The notes beneath the pieces are model-generated. The model had not been told where the DNA came from. It worked only from the letters and a program-made list of their open reading frames with translations, and made no database searches. DNA of 58,159 bases from Rhodospirillaceae bacterium (GTDB lineage Bacteria; Pseudomonadota; Alphaproteobacteria; Azospirillales; Azospirillaceae): positions 1-58,159 of the forward strand of contig JAJUIU010000016.1 in the NCBI GenBank assembly GCA_029267445.1. Direction: 5' to 3'. Positions 17,096 through 25,453 of this stretch are shown one piece after another (position 1 is the first letter of the stretch; each line of letters opens with the position of its first letter). The translations under genes were made by a program, and so were the position numbers.

Positions 17096-19066
17096 ATGGC
17101 ACCGGGCATCCACCCCCTACTCCCATCCCTGCGCTCGCCGGAAACGGGAAAGATCGTGGCCGCGGGCGACGCCGTCCGCCTGATCCGCGACGGCGACACG
17201 GTGGCGACGGGCGGCTTCGTCGGGATCGGCTTCCCGGAAGGCCTCGCCATTGCCCTGGAGCAGCGGTTCCTGGCCGGGGACGGGCCGCGCGACCTGACCC
17301 TGCTCTATGCCGCCGGACAGGGGGACGGGAAGGAGCGCGGGCTGAACCATCTGGCCCATGAGGGCCTGGTGCGCCGGGTGATCGGCGGCCACTGGGGCCT
17401 GGTGCCGAAGCTGCAGGCCCTTGCCGTTTCGGGGCGGATCGAGGGGTACAACCTGCCCCAGGGCGTGATCTGCCACCTCTACCGCGACATCGCGGCCGGC
17501 CGCCCGGGGCACCTCACCCGCGTCGGCCTCGACACCTTCGTCGATCCCCGCCACGGCGGCGGCAAGGTGAACGACATCACGCGGGAGGACTTGGTCGAGC
17601 TGGTGACGGTTGGCGGGGAGGAGCTGCTGTTCTACAAGGCCCTGCCGGTGAACGTCGCCCTGCTGCGCGGCACCACGGCCGACCCGGACGGCAACGTGAC
17701 CATGGAGCGGGAGGCGCTGACGCTGGAGGCGCTGTCGATCGCCATGGCGGCGCGGAACTCCGGCGGCGTGGTGCTGGTCCAGGTGGAGCGGACGACGGAG
17801 CGCGGCGCCCTGAACCCCCGGCAGGTGAAGATCCCCGGGGTGCTGGTGGACTGCGTGGTGCAGTCCGATCCGGACCATCACTGGCAGACCTTCGCCGTGA
17901 GGTACGACCCGGCCTTCAGCGGGGAGCTGCGGGCGCGGCCGGGCGCGGTCCAGCAACTGCCGCTGGACGCGCGCAAGGTGGTGGCCCGGCGCGCCGCGCT
18001 GGAACTGCCGCCCAACGGCGTGGTGAACCTTGGCATCGGCATGCCGGAGGGGGTGGCGGCCGTGGCCGACGAGGAGCGAGTGCTGGACCTCGTCACCCTG
18101 ACCGCCGAGCCCGGCGTGATCGGCGGGCTGCCCATGGGCGGGCTGAACTTCGGCGCCGCCATCAACACCCAGGCCGTGATCGACCAGCCCTACCAGTTCG
18201 ACTTTTACGACGGCGGCGGGCTGGACGCGGCCTTCCTCGGCATGGCGGAGGCGGACGCGGAGGGCAACGTCAATGTCAGCCGCTTCGGCAAGCGGCTGGC
18301 GGGGGCCGGCGGCTTCATCAACATCAGCCAGAACGCCCGTTCGCTGGTCTTCATGGGCACCTTCACGGCCGACGGGCTGAAGATCGGCTTCGAGGACGGC
18401 CAGCTCCGCATCATCGAGGAGGGGCGCCAGCGGAAGTTCCTGGCCTCGGTCGGTCAGCGCACCTTCTCCGGCCGACGGGCGGCGGCCCTGGGGCGACCGG
18501 TCCTTTACGTGACCGAGCGCTGCGTCTTCCGCCTGACGCCGGAGGGGCTGGAACTGGCGGAGGTGGCGCCCGGCATCGACGTCGAGCGGGACGTGCTGGC
18601 GCATATGGGCTTCGCCCCGCTGCTGCCGCGCGATCCCGCCCCGATGACCCGCCTGCTGTTCATGGAGGGCGCCATGGGGCTGCGCGACCTGCTGCTGGGC
18701 CTGCCCTTCGAACGCCGCTTCGCGCTGGACCCGGAGCGCGGTCTGTTCTTCGTCAACCTGGAAAGCTTCGCCGTCCGCAGCCAGGGCGACATCGACCGCA
18801 TCCGGCAGGCCGTGGCCGCAAGGCTGCAGGGGCTTGGGCGGAAGGTCGACGCGGTCGTGAACTATGACGGCTTCGACATCCTGCCCGAACTGGAGGGCCC
18901 ATACGCGGCCATGGTGCGGGAGGTGACCGAGCGCTTCTACGACCGGGTCACCCGCTACGCCACCAACGCGTTCCTGCGGGTGAAGCTGGGCGAGACGCTG
19001 GTGCGCGGCGGGGCGGCGGCCCCGCCCTTCGCGCAGGCGCCGGGAGGCCTTGCCGACCCGGTCTGA
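17096..19066 (+). CDS. Acyl-CoA:acetate/3-ketoacid CoA-transferase with C-terminal extension
   Basis: The 656-residue product fuses the alpha and beta halves of a family I CoA-transferase, as in YdiF and propionate CoA-transferase. The alpha half starts near [17 protein letters not shown] and the beta half near [16 protein letters not shown]. The catalytic Glu is in [10 protein letters not shown] (Glu338). Classical members end after DVLAHMGF, here about residue 506, so roughly 140 extra residues follow (including [20 protein letters not shown] and [13 protein letters not shown]). ATG 17096 has GGAGG 5 nt upstream; ATG 17084, overlapping the permease stop, is an alternative. Substrate is unknown; a short organic acid or hydroxyacid brought in by the coupled GntP permease is likely. 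Confidence 0.9.
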   Translation: MAPGIHPLLPSLRSPETGKIVAAGDAVRLIRDGDTVATGGFVGIGFPEGLAIALEQRFLAGDGPRDLTLLYAAGQGDGKERGLNHLAHEGLVRRVIGGHWGLVPKLQALAVSGRIEGYNLPQGVICHLYRDIAAGRPGHLTRVGLDTFVDPRHGGGKVNDITREDLVELVTVGGEELLFYKALPVNVALLRGTTADPDGNVTMEREALTLEALSIAMAARNSGGVVLVQVERTTERGALNPRQVKIPGVLVDCVVQSDPDHHWQTFAVRYDPAFSGELRARPGAVQQLPLDARKVVARRAALELPPNGVVNLGIGMPEGVAAVADEERVLDLVTLTAEPGVIGGLPMGGLNFGAAINTQAVIDQPYQFDFYDGGGLDAAFLGMAEADAEGNVNVSRFGKRLAGAGGFINISQNARSLVFMGTFTADGLKIGFEDGQLRIIEEGRQRKFLASVGQRTFSGRRAAALGRPVLYVTERCVFRLTPEGLELAEVAPGIDVERDVLAHMGFAPLLPRDPAPMTRLLFMEGAMGLRDLLLGLPFERRFALDPERGLFFVNLESFAVRSQGDIDRIRQAVAARLQGLGRKVDAVVNYDGFDILPELEGPYAAMVREVTERFYDRVTRYATNAFLRVKLGETLVRGGAAAPPFAQAPGGLADPV

Positions 19067-19189
19067 GGCCGGTGTTTCGAACGAGTTATCCCGGCGGGAC
19101 ATGCCCCTCTATGCCGGATGCCCGGATTGTGGCGCAGGGGCAGGTCCGACCTAGTCTGTCGCAAGGTTCGAGACAGACCATGGCGATCC

Positions 19190-19798
19190 ATGTCCGGTCG
19201 GAAGTCGCGCGGCCAATCTCGCGTCATCCCCTTCGGCACGTTGCGGCAACGGCCCAGGACCCTTCCCCTCCGCCTGCCACGCAGGCCATGGCCGGCCGGA
19301 CGGCGGATGCGGGAGGGAGCCGGGATCGCGCTGGTCATTCTGCTGGCTGTCATCATCGGTGCCGTCTATGGCTGGCAGGAGACCCTTGCCGGACCGGTGA
19401 CGGAGATTGCCGATGGCGACACGTTGACCGTGGCGGGCGACCGAGTGCGCCTGCACGGGGTGGACGCGCCGGAGCGGTCGCAGCGCTGTATGGCCAGCAA
19501 CGGTCAGCGGTACAGCTGCGGGGAGTCGGCGACCCGGCATCTCGCCTCCCTGGTCGGACGCGAAGAGCTGCGCTGCGCCGTGATCGACACGGATCGCTAC
19601 GGACGCAAGGTCGCGCGCTGCATGACCCCCGCCGGGCGCGATGTGGGGCGTGAACTGGTCCGTTCCGGAATGGCTGTGGCTTATCGCCGCTACTCCGAGA
19701 TTTACGTGCCGGACGAGGACTCCGCCCGCGCGGCACGGCGCGGGCTGTGGCAGGGCGGCTTCCAGATGCCGTGGGAGTACCGGACCGGTCGGCGCTGA
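19190..19798 (+). CDS. Membrane-anchored thermonuclease-like (SNase) protein
   Basis: The 202-residue product has a basic N-terminus (RVIPFGTLRQRPRTLPL), one membrane segment (about 45-62) and an SNase domain outside it. Staphylococcal-nuclease catalytic residues are visible: Arg87 and Glu95 in RLHGVDAPE, and the second Arg in DTDRYGRKVARC. TEIADGDTLTV is the calcium-site strand. It therefore probably cleaves nucleic acid in the periplasm or at the membrane. Start choice is uncertain between ATG 19190 and ATG 19307; the longer form keeps a plausible cytoplasmic tail. Confidence 0.8.
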   Translation: MSGRKSRGQSRVIPFGTLRQRPRTLPLRLPRRPWPAGRRMREGAGIALVILLAVIIGAVYGWQETLAGPVTEIADGDTLTVAGDRVRLHGVDAPERSQRCMASNGQRYSCGESATRHLASLVGREELRCAVIDTDRYGRKVARCMTPAGRDVGRELVRSGMAVAYRRYSEIYVPDEDSARAARRGLWQGGFQMPWEYRTGRR

Positions 19799-19909
19799 CG
19801 CAATCCCCGAACCGCGACGACCACCTTCGTGAAACCGCCACGAAGTTGCGCCATTATGGTTGGGAACGGGCGGGCCGATCGGACCCGCCGTTCCGGACTG
19901 GAGGATCGG

Positions 19910-20281
19910 ATGCGTATGCGGGTTCTGACCATGGCGCTGGCGGCCGGGCTGGCCGCGACCGCCCTCGCCCATCCCGACCCGTCGCGCGCGGCGGATGAGG
20001 AGCCGCGCGACGTATGTGTTCGCGTCGCCGACGTCAGCGGCTGGACCGTGATCGACGACCGGACGATCGAGCTGCGCGTGGGAGCGGGCCGCAGATTCCG
20101 GGCCGAACTGACGCCCCTGGCGGAGTCGTTCTCGCTGGGATCGCGCCCCCGGATCGGGCTGACCGGGGATTCGCTGGGTTATCTCTGCGAGCACCGGGGC
20201 CGGGTGGTCGTCGACGGGCGCGCGTTGCGCGTCAGGCAGATGGCGCCGGCGGAGACGACCGCGGCGGCAGGCAAGCCGTAA
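19910..20281 (+). CDS. Small exported protein, DUF6491-like
   Basis: The 123-residue product has a signal peptide (MRMRVLTMALAAGLAATALA, cleavage near AHP or SRA). The mature domain has the pattern C-V-R-V-x-D-V-S-G-W-T-V-I-D-D-R-T-I-E-L-R-V-G, followed by a basic G-R-R-F-R strand and a cysteine in LGYLCEHRG. This arrangement is similar to DUF6491 proteins (recalled, not searched); function is unknown. GGAGGAT lies 4 nt upstream of ATG 19910, supporting this start. It follows the nuclease gene by 111 bp. Confidence 0.7.
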   Translation: MRMRVLTMALAAGLAATALAHPDPSRAADEEPRDVCVRVADVSGWTVIDDRTIELRVGAGRRFRAELTPLAESFSLGSRPRIGLTGDSLGYLCEHRGRVVVDGRALRVRQMAPAETTAAAGKP

Positions 20282-20328
20282 ACGCCGATCCAGTCCACCT
20301 GTCACGTTCATCATCGGAGCAGCCGATC

Positions 20329-20910
20329 TTGTCCCACGAGACCTTCGCCCCCTTCCGCATCACCGTGTGCGGCCTCGACGAGCTGCACGGCCATTGCGAA
20401 CGGGGTGTCAGCCATGTGCTGTCCATCATGGACCCCGAGCTCGCCCCCCCGCCGGTGTTCGGCGCCTTCGGCGAGCATGTCAGGCTCGACCTCCGCTTCG
20501 ACGACATCATCGAGGTGCTGCCCGGCAAGCAGGCGCCGCAGCGGGACCATGTGCAGTCCATCCTGGCATTCGGCCGCGAGCTGACGGCGGAGGCGGATGG
20601 CGCGCATCTCCTGGTCCATTGCCATGCCGGCGTCTCCCGCTCGACCGCCGCGATGGCCCTGATCCTGGCGCAGGCCCGTCCCGACCGGGGCCCGGCAGAG
20701 GCCATGGCGGAGGTGGCGCGCATCAGGCCACAGGCCTGGCCCAACCTGCGGATCATCGAGATGGGCGACGCGCTGCTGGGCCTGCGCGGCCAGCTGGTGA
20801 CGGCGGCCTATGAGCGCTATCGCCAGGTCGCGGCCGTCAATCCCGGGCACGTCAAGTTCTTCAAGGAAATGGGGCGCGGCCGCGAGGTGGAGCACCTGGA
20901 CATCCGTTAG
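20329..20910 (+). CDS. Protein tyrosine phosphatase-like protein
   Basis: The 193-residue product contains the phosphatase P-loop HCHAGVSRST (nucleophile Cys98, Arg104), and an upstream Asp-rich segment (VRLDLRFDDIIE) that may supply the general acid. This matches cysteine-based dual-specificity/tyrosine phosphatases. The substrate is unknown. Translation probably starts at TTG 20329: a GGAG lies about 9 nt upstream and the conserved region begins right after it (SHETFAPFRITVCGLDEL). It lies 47 bp after the DUF6491-like gene. Confidence 0.8.
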   Translation: MSHETFAPFRITVCGLDELHGHCERGVSHVLSIMDPELAPPPVFGAFGEHVRLDLRFDDIIEVLPGKQAPQRDHVQSILAFGRELTAEADGAHLLVHCHAGVSRSTAAMALILAQARPDRGPAEAMAEVARIRPQAWPNLRIIEMGDALLGLRGQLVTAAYERYRQVAAVNPGHVKFFKEMGRGREVEHLDIR

Positions 20911-20979
20911 CCCAGCCGGGGAACCGCCCCCCGCCCTTGTCGTTGAGAGCGGAGGGACGCGGGCGAACGGGAGGGCGGA

Positions 20980-21561
20980 ATGGATGTGGCGCAGGCTACC
21001 GGCTCCGAAGCCCTCAGGGGCGTGCTGCGCCCGTTCCAGCTGGAGCTGCGCGTCGCGATCCGCCGGGCGCAGGAATCGGACCTGCCGGGCCTTGAGTGGT
21101 TCGGCCTGTTCTCCGGCCACAGGGACATCATTCGGGCCGCCTTCGACCGGCAGCTGCTGGGTGACATGGAGATGCTGGTCGCCGACCTGAACGGCTTCCC
21201 GGTCGGGCAGGTCTGGATCGATTTCCGCATCGGCAACGTGGAGGACGGCGCCTCACTCTGGGCGGTGCGCGTGCTGCCGCCGCTACGGCGTCTGGGCATC
21301 GGGGAACGGCTGATGCGGGCGGCGGAGGCGGCGGCATGGCGGCGGGGCGAGACCGTCACCTCCCTCACGGTCGAGCGGCGCAATGTGGACGCGCGCCGCT
21401 TCTACGAGCGGCTGGGCTACGCCGTGGTGGACCCGCCGCCCGACTATGGCGACGACGGGACCATGGGCGCGCGGACGGCGACGCTGCTGCAGACCCAATG
21501 GCTGATGCGCAAGCCGCTGGCCCCCCGCCGGGAAGCGTCGGATGCGCGACGGGGCGCTTGA
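20980..21561 (+). CDS. GNAT family N-acetyltransferase
   Basis: The 193-residue product has a GNAT fold: the VAIRRAQESDLPGL N-terminal strand-helix, the acetyl-CoA pyrophosphate loop VLPPLRRLGIGERLM (Q/R-x-x-G-x-G/A type) and the late motif NVDARRFYERLGY. GGGAGGGCGGA precedes the ATG. The stop lies 20 bp inside the next gene, so the two are co-translated. The substrate cannot be inferred. Confidence 0.85.
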   Translation: MDVAQATGSEALRGVLRPFQLELRVAIRRAQESDLPGLEWFGLFSGHRDIIRAAFDRQLLGDMEMLVADLNGFPVGQVWIDFRIGNVEDGASLWAVRVLPPLRRLGIGERLMRAAEAAAWRRGETVTSLTVERRNVDARRFYERLGYAVVDPPPDYGDDGTMGARTATLLQTQWLMRKPLAPRREASDARRGA

Positions 21562-22510
21562 CCCCACCCCGGGCGGGGAGCCGGACATCGAGGCCGCCTG
21601 GATGGCGGCCATGCGGGCGGGCGATTGGGCGCGCGCCTGGGACCTGTCCGACGGCGTCCTGGCGGCGCGGGCGCCGGACGAATTCGACCGGCCCGGAACG
21701 CCCTATCACACGCGCTGCGTCTGGGACGGGCGGCCGCTGGCCGGGCGGCGGGTCCTGATCCGCTGCTATCACGGCCTTGGCGACACGATCCAGTCCCTGC
21801 GCTTCGGCCCCAGCCTTCGCCGGCTCGGCTGCACGGTGATGGTGGAGGCGCAGCCGGAGCTGCTGGCCCTGCTGCGGCCATTGGATTGGATCGAGGCGGC
21901 GGTCCCGCTGGGGCAGGCCGACGGACTGGAGGCCGAGATCGCGATGGAGAGCATGGAGCTGGCCCATGCGCTGCGCGTGACGCCGGGGACGCTCCCGGCC
22001 GCGGTGCCCTATCTGATAGCGCCGGAGACGCCGACGCCGGCACCGGGCGCGGTGCCGCGCGTCGGTCTGGTTTGGCGCGCGGGCGGCTGGGACCCGCGCC
22101 GGTCCATGGACCTGGAGGAACTTGCGCCACTGCTGGCGGTGGCGGGGGTGGAGTTCCACAGCCTGCAGCTCGGCGCGGCGGCGGAGGACCTCGCCCGCTT
22201 CGGGCTGACAGACGGCAGCAAGCCGCAGATCGAGGGGCTGGCCGCGACCCTGGCCGGCCTGGACCTTTTCGTGACCGTGGACACGATGGCCGCCCACCTT
22301 GCCGGCGCGCTCGGCCGGCCGGTGTGGACGCTGCTGCGGGCGGAGGCCGACTGGCGCTGGGGCCTGGAGGATCGGACGCCCTGGTACCCGACCATGCGGC
22401 TCCACCGCCAGCGGCGGGAGGGTGATTGGCGCGATCCGGTCCTTGCGGCGGCGGCGGAGCTGGCGCGGTTCGCGCGGCGATGGAGAAGGCCCGATGTTCC
22501 AGGACCGTGA
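21542..22510 (+). CDS. Glycosyltransferase-9-like protein (heptosyltransferase fold)
   Basis: The 322-residue product has a short helical N-terminus (DIEAAWMAAMRAGDWARAW) and then a GT-B fold like ADP-heptose:LPS transferases. Visible landmarks are the YHGLGDTIQSLRF glycine loop, PRVGLVWRAGGW and the late LDLFVTVDTMAAHLAGALGRPVWTLL donor-site region. Proteins of this type, often TPR-fused, occur outside LPS operons, so the acceptor is unclear. It overlaps the acetyltransferase by 20 bp and the phosphoribosyltransferase by 17 bp, implying a coupled transcript. Confidence 0.75.
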   Translation: MRDGALDPTPGGEPDIEAAWMAAMRAGDWARAWDLSDGVLAARAPDEFDRPGTPYHTRCVWDGRPLAGRRVLIRCYHGLGDTIQSLRFGPSLRRLGCTVMVEAQPELLALLRPLDWIEAAVPLGQADGLEAEIAMESMELAHALRVTPGTLPAAVPYLIAPETPTPAPGAVPRVGLVWRAGGWDPRRSMDLEELAPLLAVAGVEFHSLQLGAAAEDLARFGLTDGSKPQIEGLAATLAGLDLFVTVDTMAAHLAGALGRPVWTLLRAEADWRWGLEDRTPWYPTMRLHRQRREGDWRDPVLAAAAELARFARRWRRPDVPGP

Positions 22511-23162
22511 CGAGGCCGGGCGACGCCTTGCCGAGCGGCTGCGGCTGTATACCGAGGACGCGCCGCTGGTGCTGGCACTGCCGCGCGGCGGGGTGCCGGT
22601 GGCGGCCCCGGTGGCGGAGGCGCTGGGGGCGCCCCTGGACGTGCTGCTGGTCCGCAAGATCGGCGCGCCGCTGGACCCGGAGCTGGGGCTGGGTGCGGTG
22701 GTGGAGGGCGACCCGCCGGCCGCCGTGCTGGACCGCCATCTGATCGCCCTGCTGGACGTGGACGCGGACCATCTGGCGGCCGAACAGCGGCGGCAGCTGG
22801 CCGAGATCCAGCGGCAGGCGGCCCTTTACCGTCCGGATCCGGAACCCGTCGATGTCGCCGGACGCACCGTGATCGTCGTGGATGACGGGATCGCGACCGG
22901 CGGGACCATGCGGGCGGCGGTCCAGGCGCTGCGCACACGGGCCCCGCGCCGGATCGTGGTGGCCGTGCCGACGGCGTCCACCGAGGCGCTGTCCCTGCTG
23001 GCCGGTCTGGCGGACGCGGTGGTCTGCCTGGAATCGCCGGAGCCGTTCCATGCCGTCGGCGGCAGCTACGCCGACTTCGCGCAGGTCCAGGACGACGCGG
23101 TGGTCGCCACCCTGCGCCGGCTGCGCCATCCGGTTCCGCGCGACGGGGAGCCGCCGGAGTGA
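22494..23162 (+). CDS. Phosphoribosyltransferase-family protein
   Basis: The 222-residue product has the type I PRTase PRPP-binding motif VIVVDDGIATGGTM and the N-terminal LALPRGGVPVAAPVAEALG. It resembles the group of putative phosphoribosyltransferases that are often found beside stress or dienelactone-hydrolase genes. The reaction and base are unknown. ATG 22494 lies within the last 17 bp of the preceding gene; GGAGAAGG lies just upstream. Confidence 0.85.
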   Translation: MFQDRDEAGRRLAERLRLYTEDAPLVLALPRGGVPVAAPVAEALGAPLDVLLVRKIGAPLDPELGLGAVVEGDPPAAVLDRHLIALLDVDADHLAAEQRRQLAEIQRQAALYRPDPEPVDVAGRTVIVVDDGIATGGTMRAAVQALRTRAPRRIVVAVPTASTEALSLLAGLADAVVCLESPEPFHAVGGSYADFAQVQDDAVVATLRRLRHPVPRDGEPPE

Positions 23163-23243
23163 GGCGACCGCCCGATCGAGGGGCTTGGCCCCGCCGCCCG
23201 CGCGCGCCACGATGACCCCGCAACTACCCGACGGACCATTGCC

Positions 23244-23876
23244 ATGCCGTTCGCCCCGACCGAGACCGATGTCCTGATCCTGGTCGACATCCAGAACGAC
23301 TTCTGTCCCGGCGGCGCACTGCCGGTGGCCGACGGGGACGCGGTGGTGCCGGTGGCGAACCGGCTGGCGCGCCGGTTCCAGCATGTCGTCCTGACACAGG
23401 ACTGGCATCCGCCGGGCCATCGCAGTTTCGCCAGCGCGCATCCCGGCTTCGCGCCGTTCCAGACGATCGAGGCCGCGTATGGCACCCAGGTCCTGTGGCC
23501 GGACCACTGCGTGCAGGGCAGCAACGGGGCGGCATTCCATCCCGACCTGGACGTGCCCATGGCGGAGCTGGTCGTCCGCAAGGGGTTCCGGCCCGGCATC
23601 GACAGCTACTCCGCCTTCTTCGAGAACGATGGACGGACGCCGACCGGGCTGACCGGATATCTGCGCGACCGTGGCTTCACCCGCTGCGTCTTCGCCGGGC
23701 TGGCGACGGACTTCTGTGTCGCCTGGTCGGCGGAGGACGCGGTGCGCATGGGCTTCGGGGCCGTGGTGGTGATGGACGGCTGCCGCGCCATCGACACCGA
23801 CGGGTCCCTGCCCGCGGCACTCGACCGGTTGCTGGCGGCCGACGTGACGATGCTGGACAGCACGGCCATCGCCTGA
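23244..23876 (+). CDS. pncA: Nicotinamidase/pyrazinamidase
   Basis: The 210-residue isochorismatase-fold enzyme hydrolyses nicotinamide to nicotinate and ammonia in NAD salvage. The catalytic triad is Asp15 (LVDIQNDF), Lys113 (VRKGF) and Cys158 (ATDFCV). Metal-site residues are in TQDWHPPGH (Asp53, His55, His59). WPDHCVQG is family-typical. The start at ATG 23244 gives the standard N-terminus. About 80 bp separates it from the PRTase gene on the same strand. Confidence 0.93.
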   Translation: MPFAPTETDVLILVDIQNDFCPGGALPVADGDAVVPVANRLARRFQHVVLTQDWHPPGHRSFASAHPGFAPFQTIEAAYGTQVLWPDHCVQGSNGAAFHPDLDVPMAELVVRKGFRPGIDSYSAFFENDGRTPTGLTGYLRDRGFTRCVFAGLATDFCVAWSAEDAVRMGFGAVVVMDGCRAIDTDGSLPAALDRLLAADVTMLDSTAIA

Positions 23877-24062
23877 GCAAGCAGCGCCAGGGCCCGATAA
23901 AGGGTTAGGTCACCCCCTCCGCACGAAGCGCGGTCGCCGATCGCGTGCCAAACCCTCGTCCAGGGGGCGATGCCGCACGCGCCCGCCACCTCGCCACCTG
24001 CCCTTTTGCCGCCGGCCCCTTGCCGCGCTGCAATGCGGCCGCACGGAACGGCAGGGTGGCGG

Positions 24063-24281
24063 ATGCTGCAGTCCGAGGAGATCATCGCGGTGCGGGCCCG
24101 CCAGCTGGTCGCGGGCTGGGGCGGCAAGGCCGTGGAGCAGGCCCAGCGCCGCTTCGACGAGGCGGCCCGGCGCGGCGACACCGGCTCCGCCCAGCGCTGG
24201 GCCGAGGTCGGCCGTGTCGTCCGGGACCTGCTGACGGGACCGGACGGCGCCCGCGCGACCCGGCAGCGCATGCACGGTTGA
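24063..24281 (+). CDS. Small hypothetical protein
   Basis: The 72-residue product (MLQSEEIIAVRARQLVAGWGGKAVEQAQRRFDEAARRGD...) is predicted all-helical and basic, with no signal peptide or membrane segment. I do not recognise a family. The start at ATG 24063 is chosen because the upstream extension reads as Pro/Ala low complexity. Codon use is normal for the window, and GGGTGGCGG precedes it. It lies 69 bp before the GT2 gene on the same strand. Confidence 0.55.
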   Translation: MLQSEEIIAVRARQLVAGWGGKAVEQAQRRFDEAARRGDTGSAQRWAEVGRVVRDLLTGPDGARATRQRMHG

Positions 24282-24350
24282 CGCCGCAGCCTTCGCAAAG
24301 CATCACTGGCGCCGGATGTCCTGGCGGGTTATCAGCGCGCCGGAAGCCGC

Positions 24351-25082
24351 GTGCGCGAGGTAATCGGGTTGCTCTATTCCGTCGTGATCCCGGTCCTGAA
24401 CGAGCAGGACAACGTCCTGCCGTTGATCGAGGAACTGTTCGAGGTCCTTGGGAAAGGTCCCGCCTTCGAGGTGGTGTTCGTCGACGACGGATCGACGGAC
24501 GACACGGCCGCGCGCATCCTGTCCGCGAAGCCCCGCTTCCCGAACCTCCGCCTCGTCCGGCACGCCCGCCGGTCGGGCAAGAGTGCCGCGTTGCGCAGCG
24601 GCATCGGCGTCGCGAAGGGCACCTGGATCGTGACCATGGACGGCGACGGACAGAACGATCCCCATGACGTGCCGCGCCTGCTGGAGGCGGCGGAGAAGGA
24701 CAAGGCGATCGCGCTGGTGGCCGGCATCCGGCGCAAGCGGGACGACACGGTCTGGCGCCGCATCGCCAGCCGCGTGGGCAACGGCGTTCGTCAGGCGCTG
24801 CTGCATGACGACTGCCCGGACACGGCCTGCGGGCTGAAGCTGATCCGGCGCGACGTGTTCCTGGGGCTGCCATTCTTCGACAGCCTGCACCGCTTCTTCC
24901 CGGCCCTGATCCGCCGCCACGGCCATGGCGTGGCCATGGTGCCGGTGAACGACCGGGCGCGGCGGACCGGACAGTCCAAGTACACGAACTTCGGCCGCGC
25001 CATCGCCGGCATCTTCGACCTGATGGGTGTCGTCTGGATCATGCGCCGGACCACCCTGCCCCCAGCGGCGCCGGAGGTCTGA
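24351..25082 (+). CDS. Family 2 glycosyltransferase, dolichol-P-mannose synthase-like
   Basis: The 243-residue soluble GT-A enzyme has YSVVIPVLNEQDNV, the nucleotide-binding VVFVDDGSTDD and the metal/catalytic MDGDGQND. The C-terminal part (DTACGLKLIRRDVF, RRTGQSKYTNFGRA) matches DPM1/ArnC-type enzymes that load a sugar onto a polyprenyl phosphate carrier at the inner membrane; there are no C-terminal membrane segments. The start is GTG 24351. It ends 2 bp before the LAB_N gene, followed by an ArnT-like transferase, so it likely makes the lipid-linked sugar donor that the latter uses. Confidence 0.88.
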   Translation: MREVIGLLYSVVIPVLNEQDNVLPLIEELFEVLGKGPAFEVVFVDDGSTDDTAARILSAKPRFPNLRLVRHARRSGKSAALRSGIGVAKGTWIVTMDGDGQNDPHDVPRLLEAAEKDKAIALVAGIRRKRDDTVWRRIASRVGNGVRQALLHDDCPDTACGLKLIRRDVFLGLPFFDSLHRFFPALIRRHGHGVAMVPVNDRARRTGQSKYTNFGRAIAGIFDLMGVVWIMRRTTLPPAAPEV

Positions 25083-25084
25083 GC

Positions 25085-25453
25085 ATGCATTGGCTCGACA
25101 TCCAGAACTGGCTTTACGGCTGGTGGCAGGACGCGACGGCGGAAAAGGGCTGGCTTGTCGTGTTCGGGCTGGCCGCCCAGGCCATGTTCATGGCCCGCTT
25201 CATCGTGCAGTGGCTGGCGTCGGAGAAGGCCAAGCGCAGCGTGGTGCCGGAGGCCTTCTGGTATTTCAGCCTGGCCGGCGGCCTGATGATCTTCACCTAC
25301 GGGATCCTGGACCGCGACCTTGTGGTCATCGCCGGACAGCTTCCCGCCGTTGCGATCTACACCCGCAATCTCCACCTCATCCGGCAGGAGAAGCGGCTGA
25401 AGGGCCGCGTCGACCCGGACGACGAGGCGCGGCGGGAGGCCGTGGCGGAATGA
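25085..25453 (+). CDS. LAB_N-domain membrane protein
   Basis: The 122-residue product has three hydrophobic segments and the LAB_N (lipid-A-disaccharide synthase N-terminal-like) signature, including FGLAAQAMFMARFIVQWLAS, SVVPEAFWYFSLAGGLMI and QLPAVAIYTRNLHLI. The family is found beside lipid A and glycolipid glycosyltransferase genes; its role is unproven. Its ATGA stop-start overlap with the next gene shows translational coupling to the ArnT-like transferase. Confidence 0.88.
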   Translation: MHWLDIQNWLYGWWQDATAEKGWLVVFGLAAQAMFMARFIVQWLASEKAKRSVVPEAFWYFSLAGGLMIFTYGILDRDLVVIAGQLPAVAIYTRNLHLIRQEKRLKGRVDPDDEARREAVAE

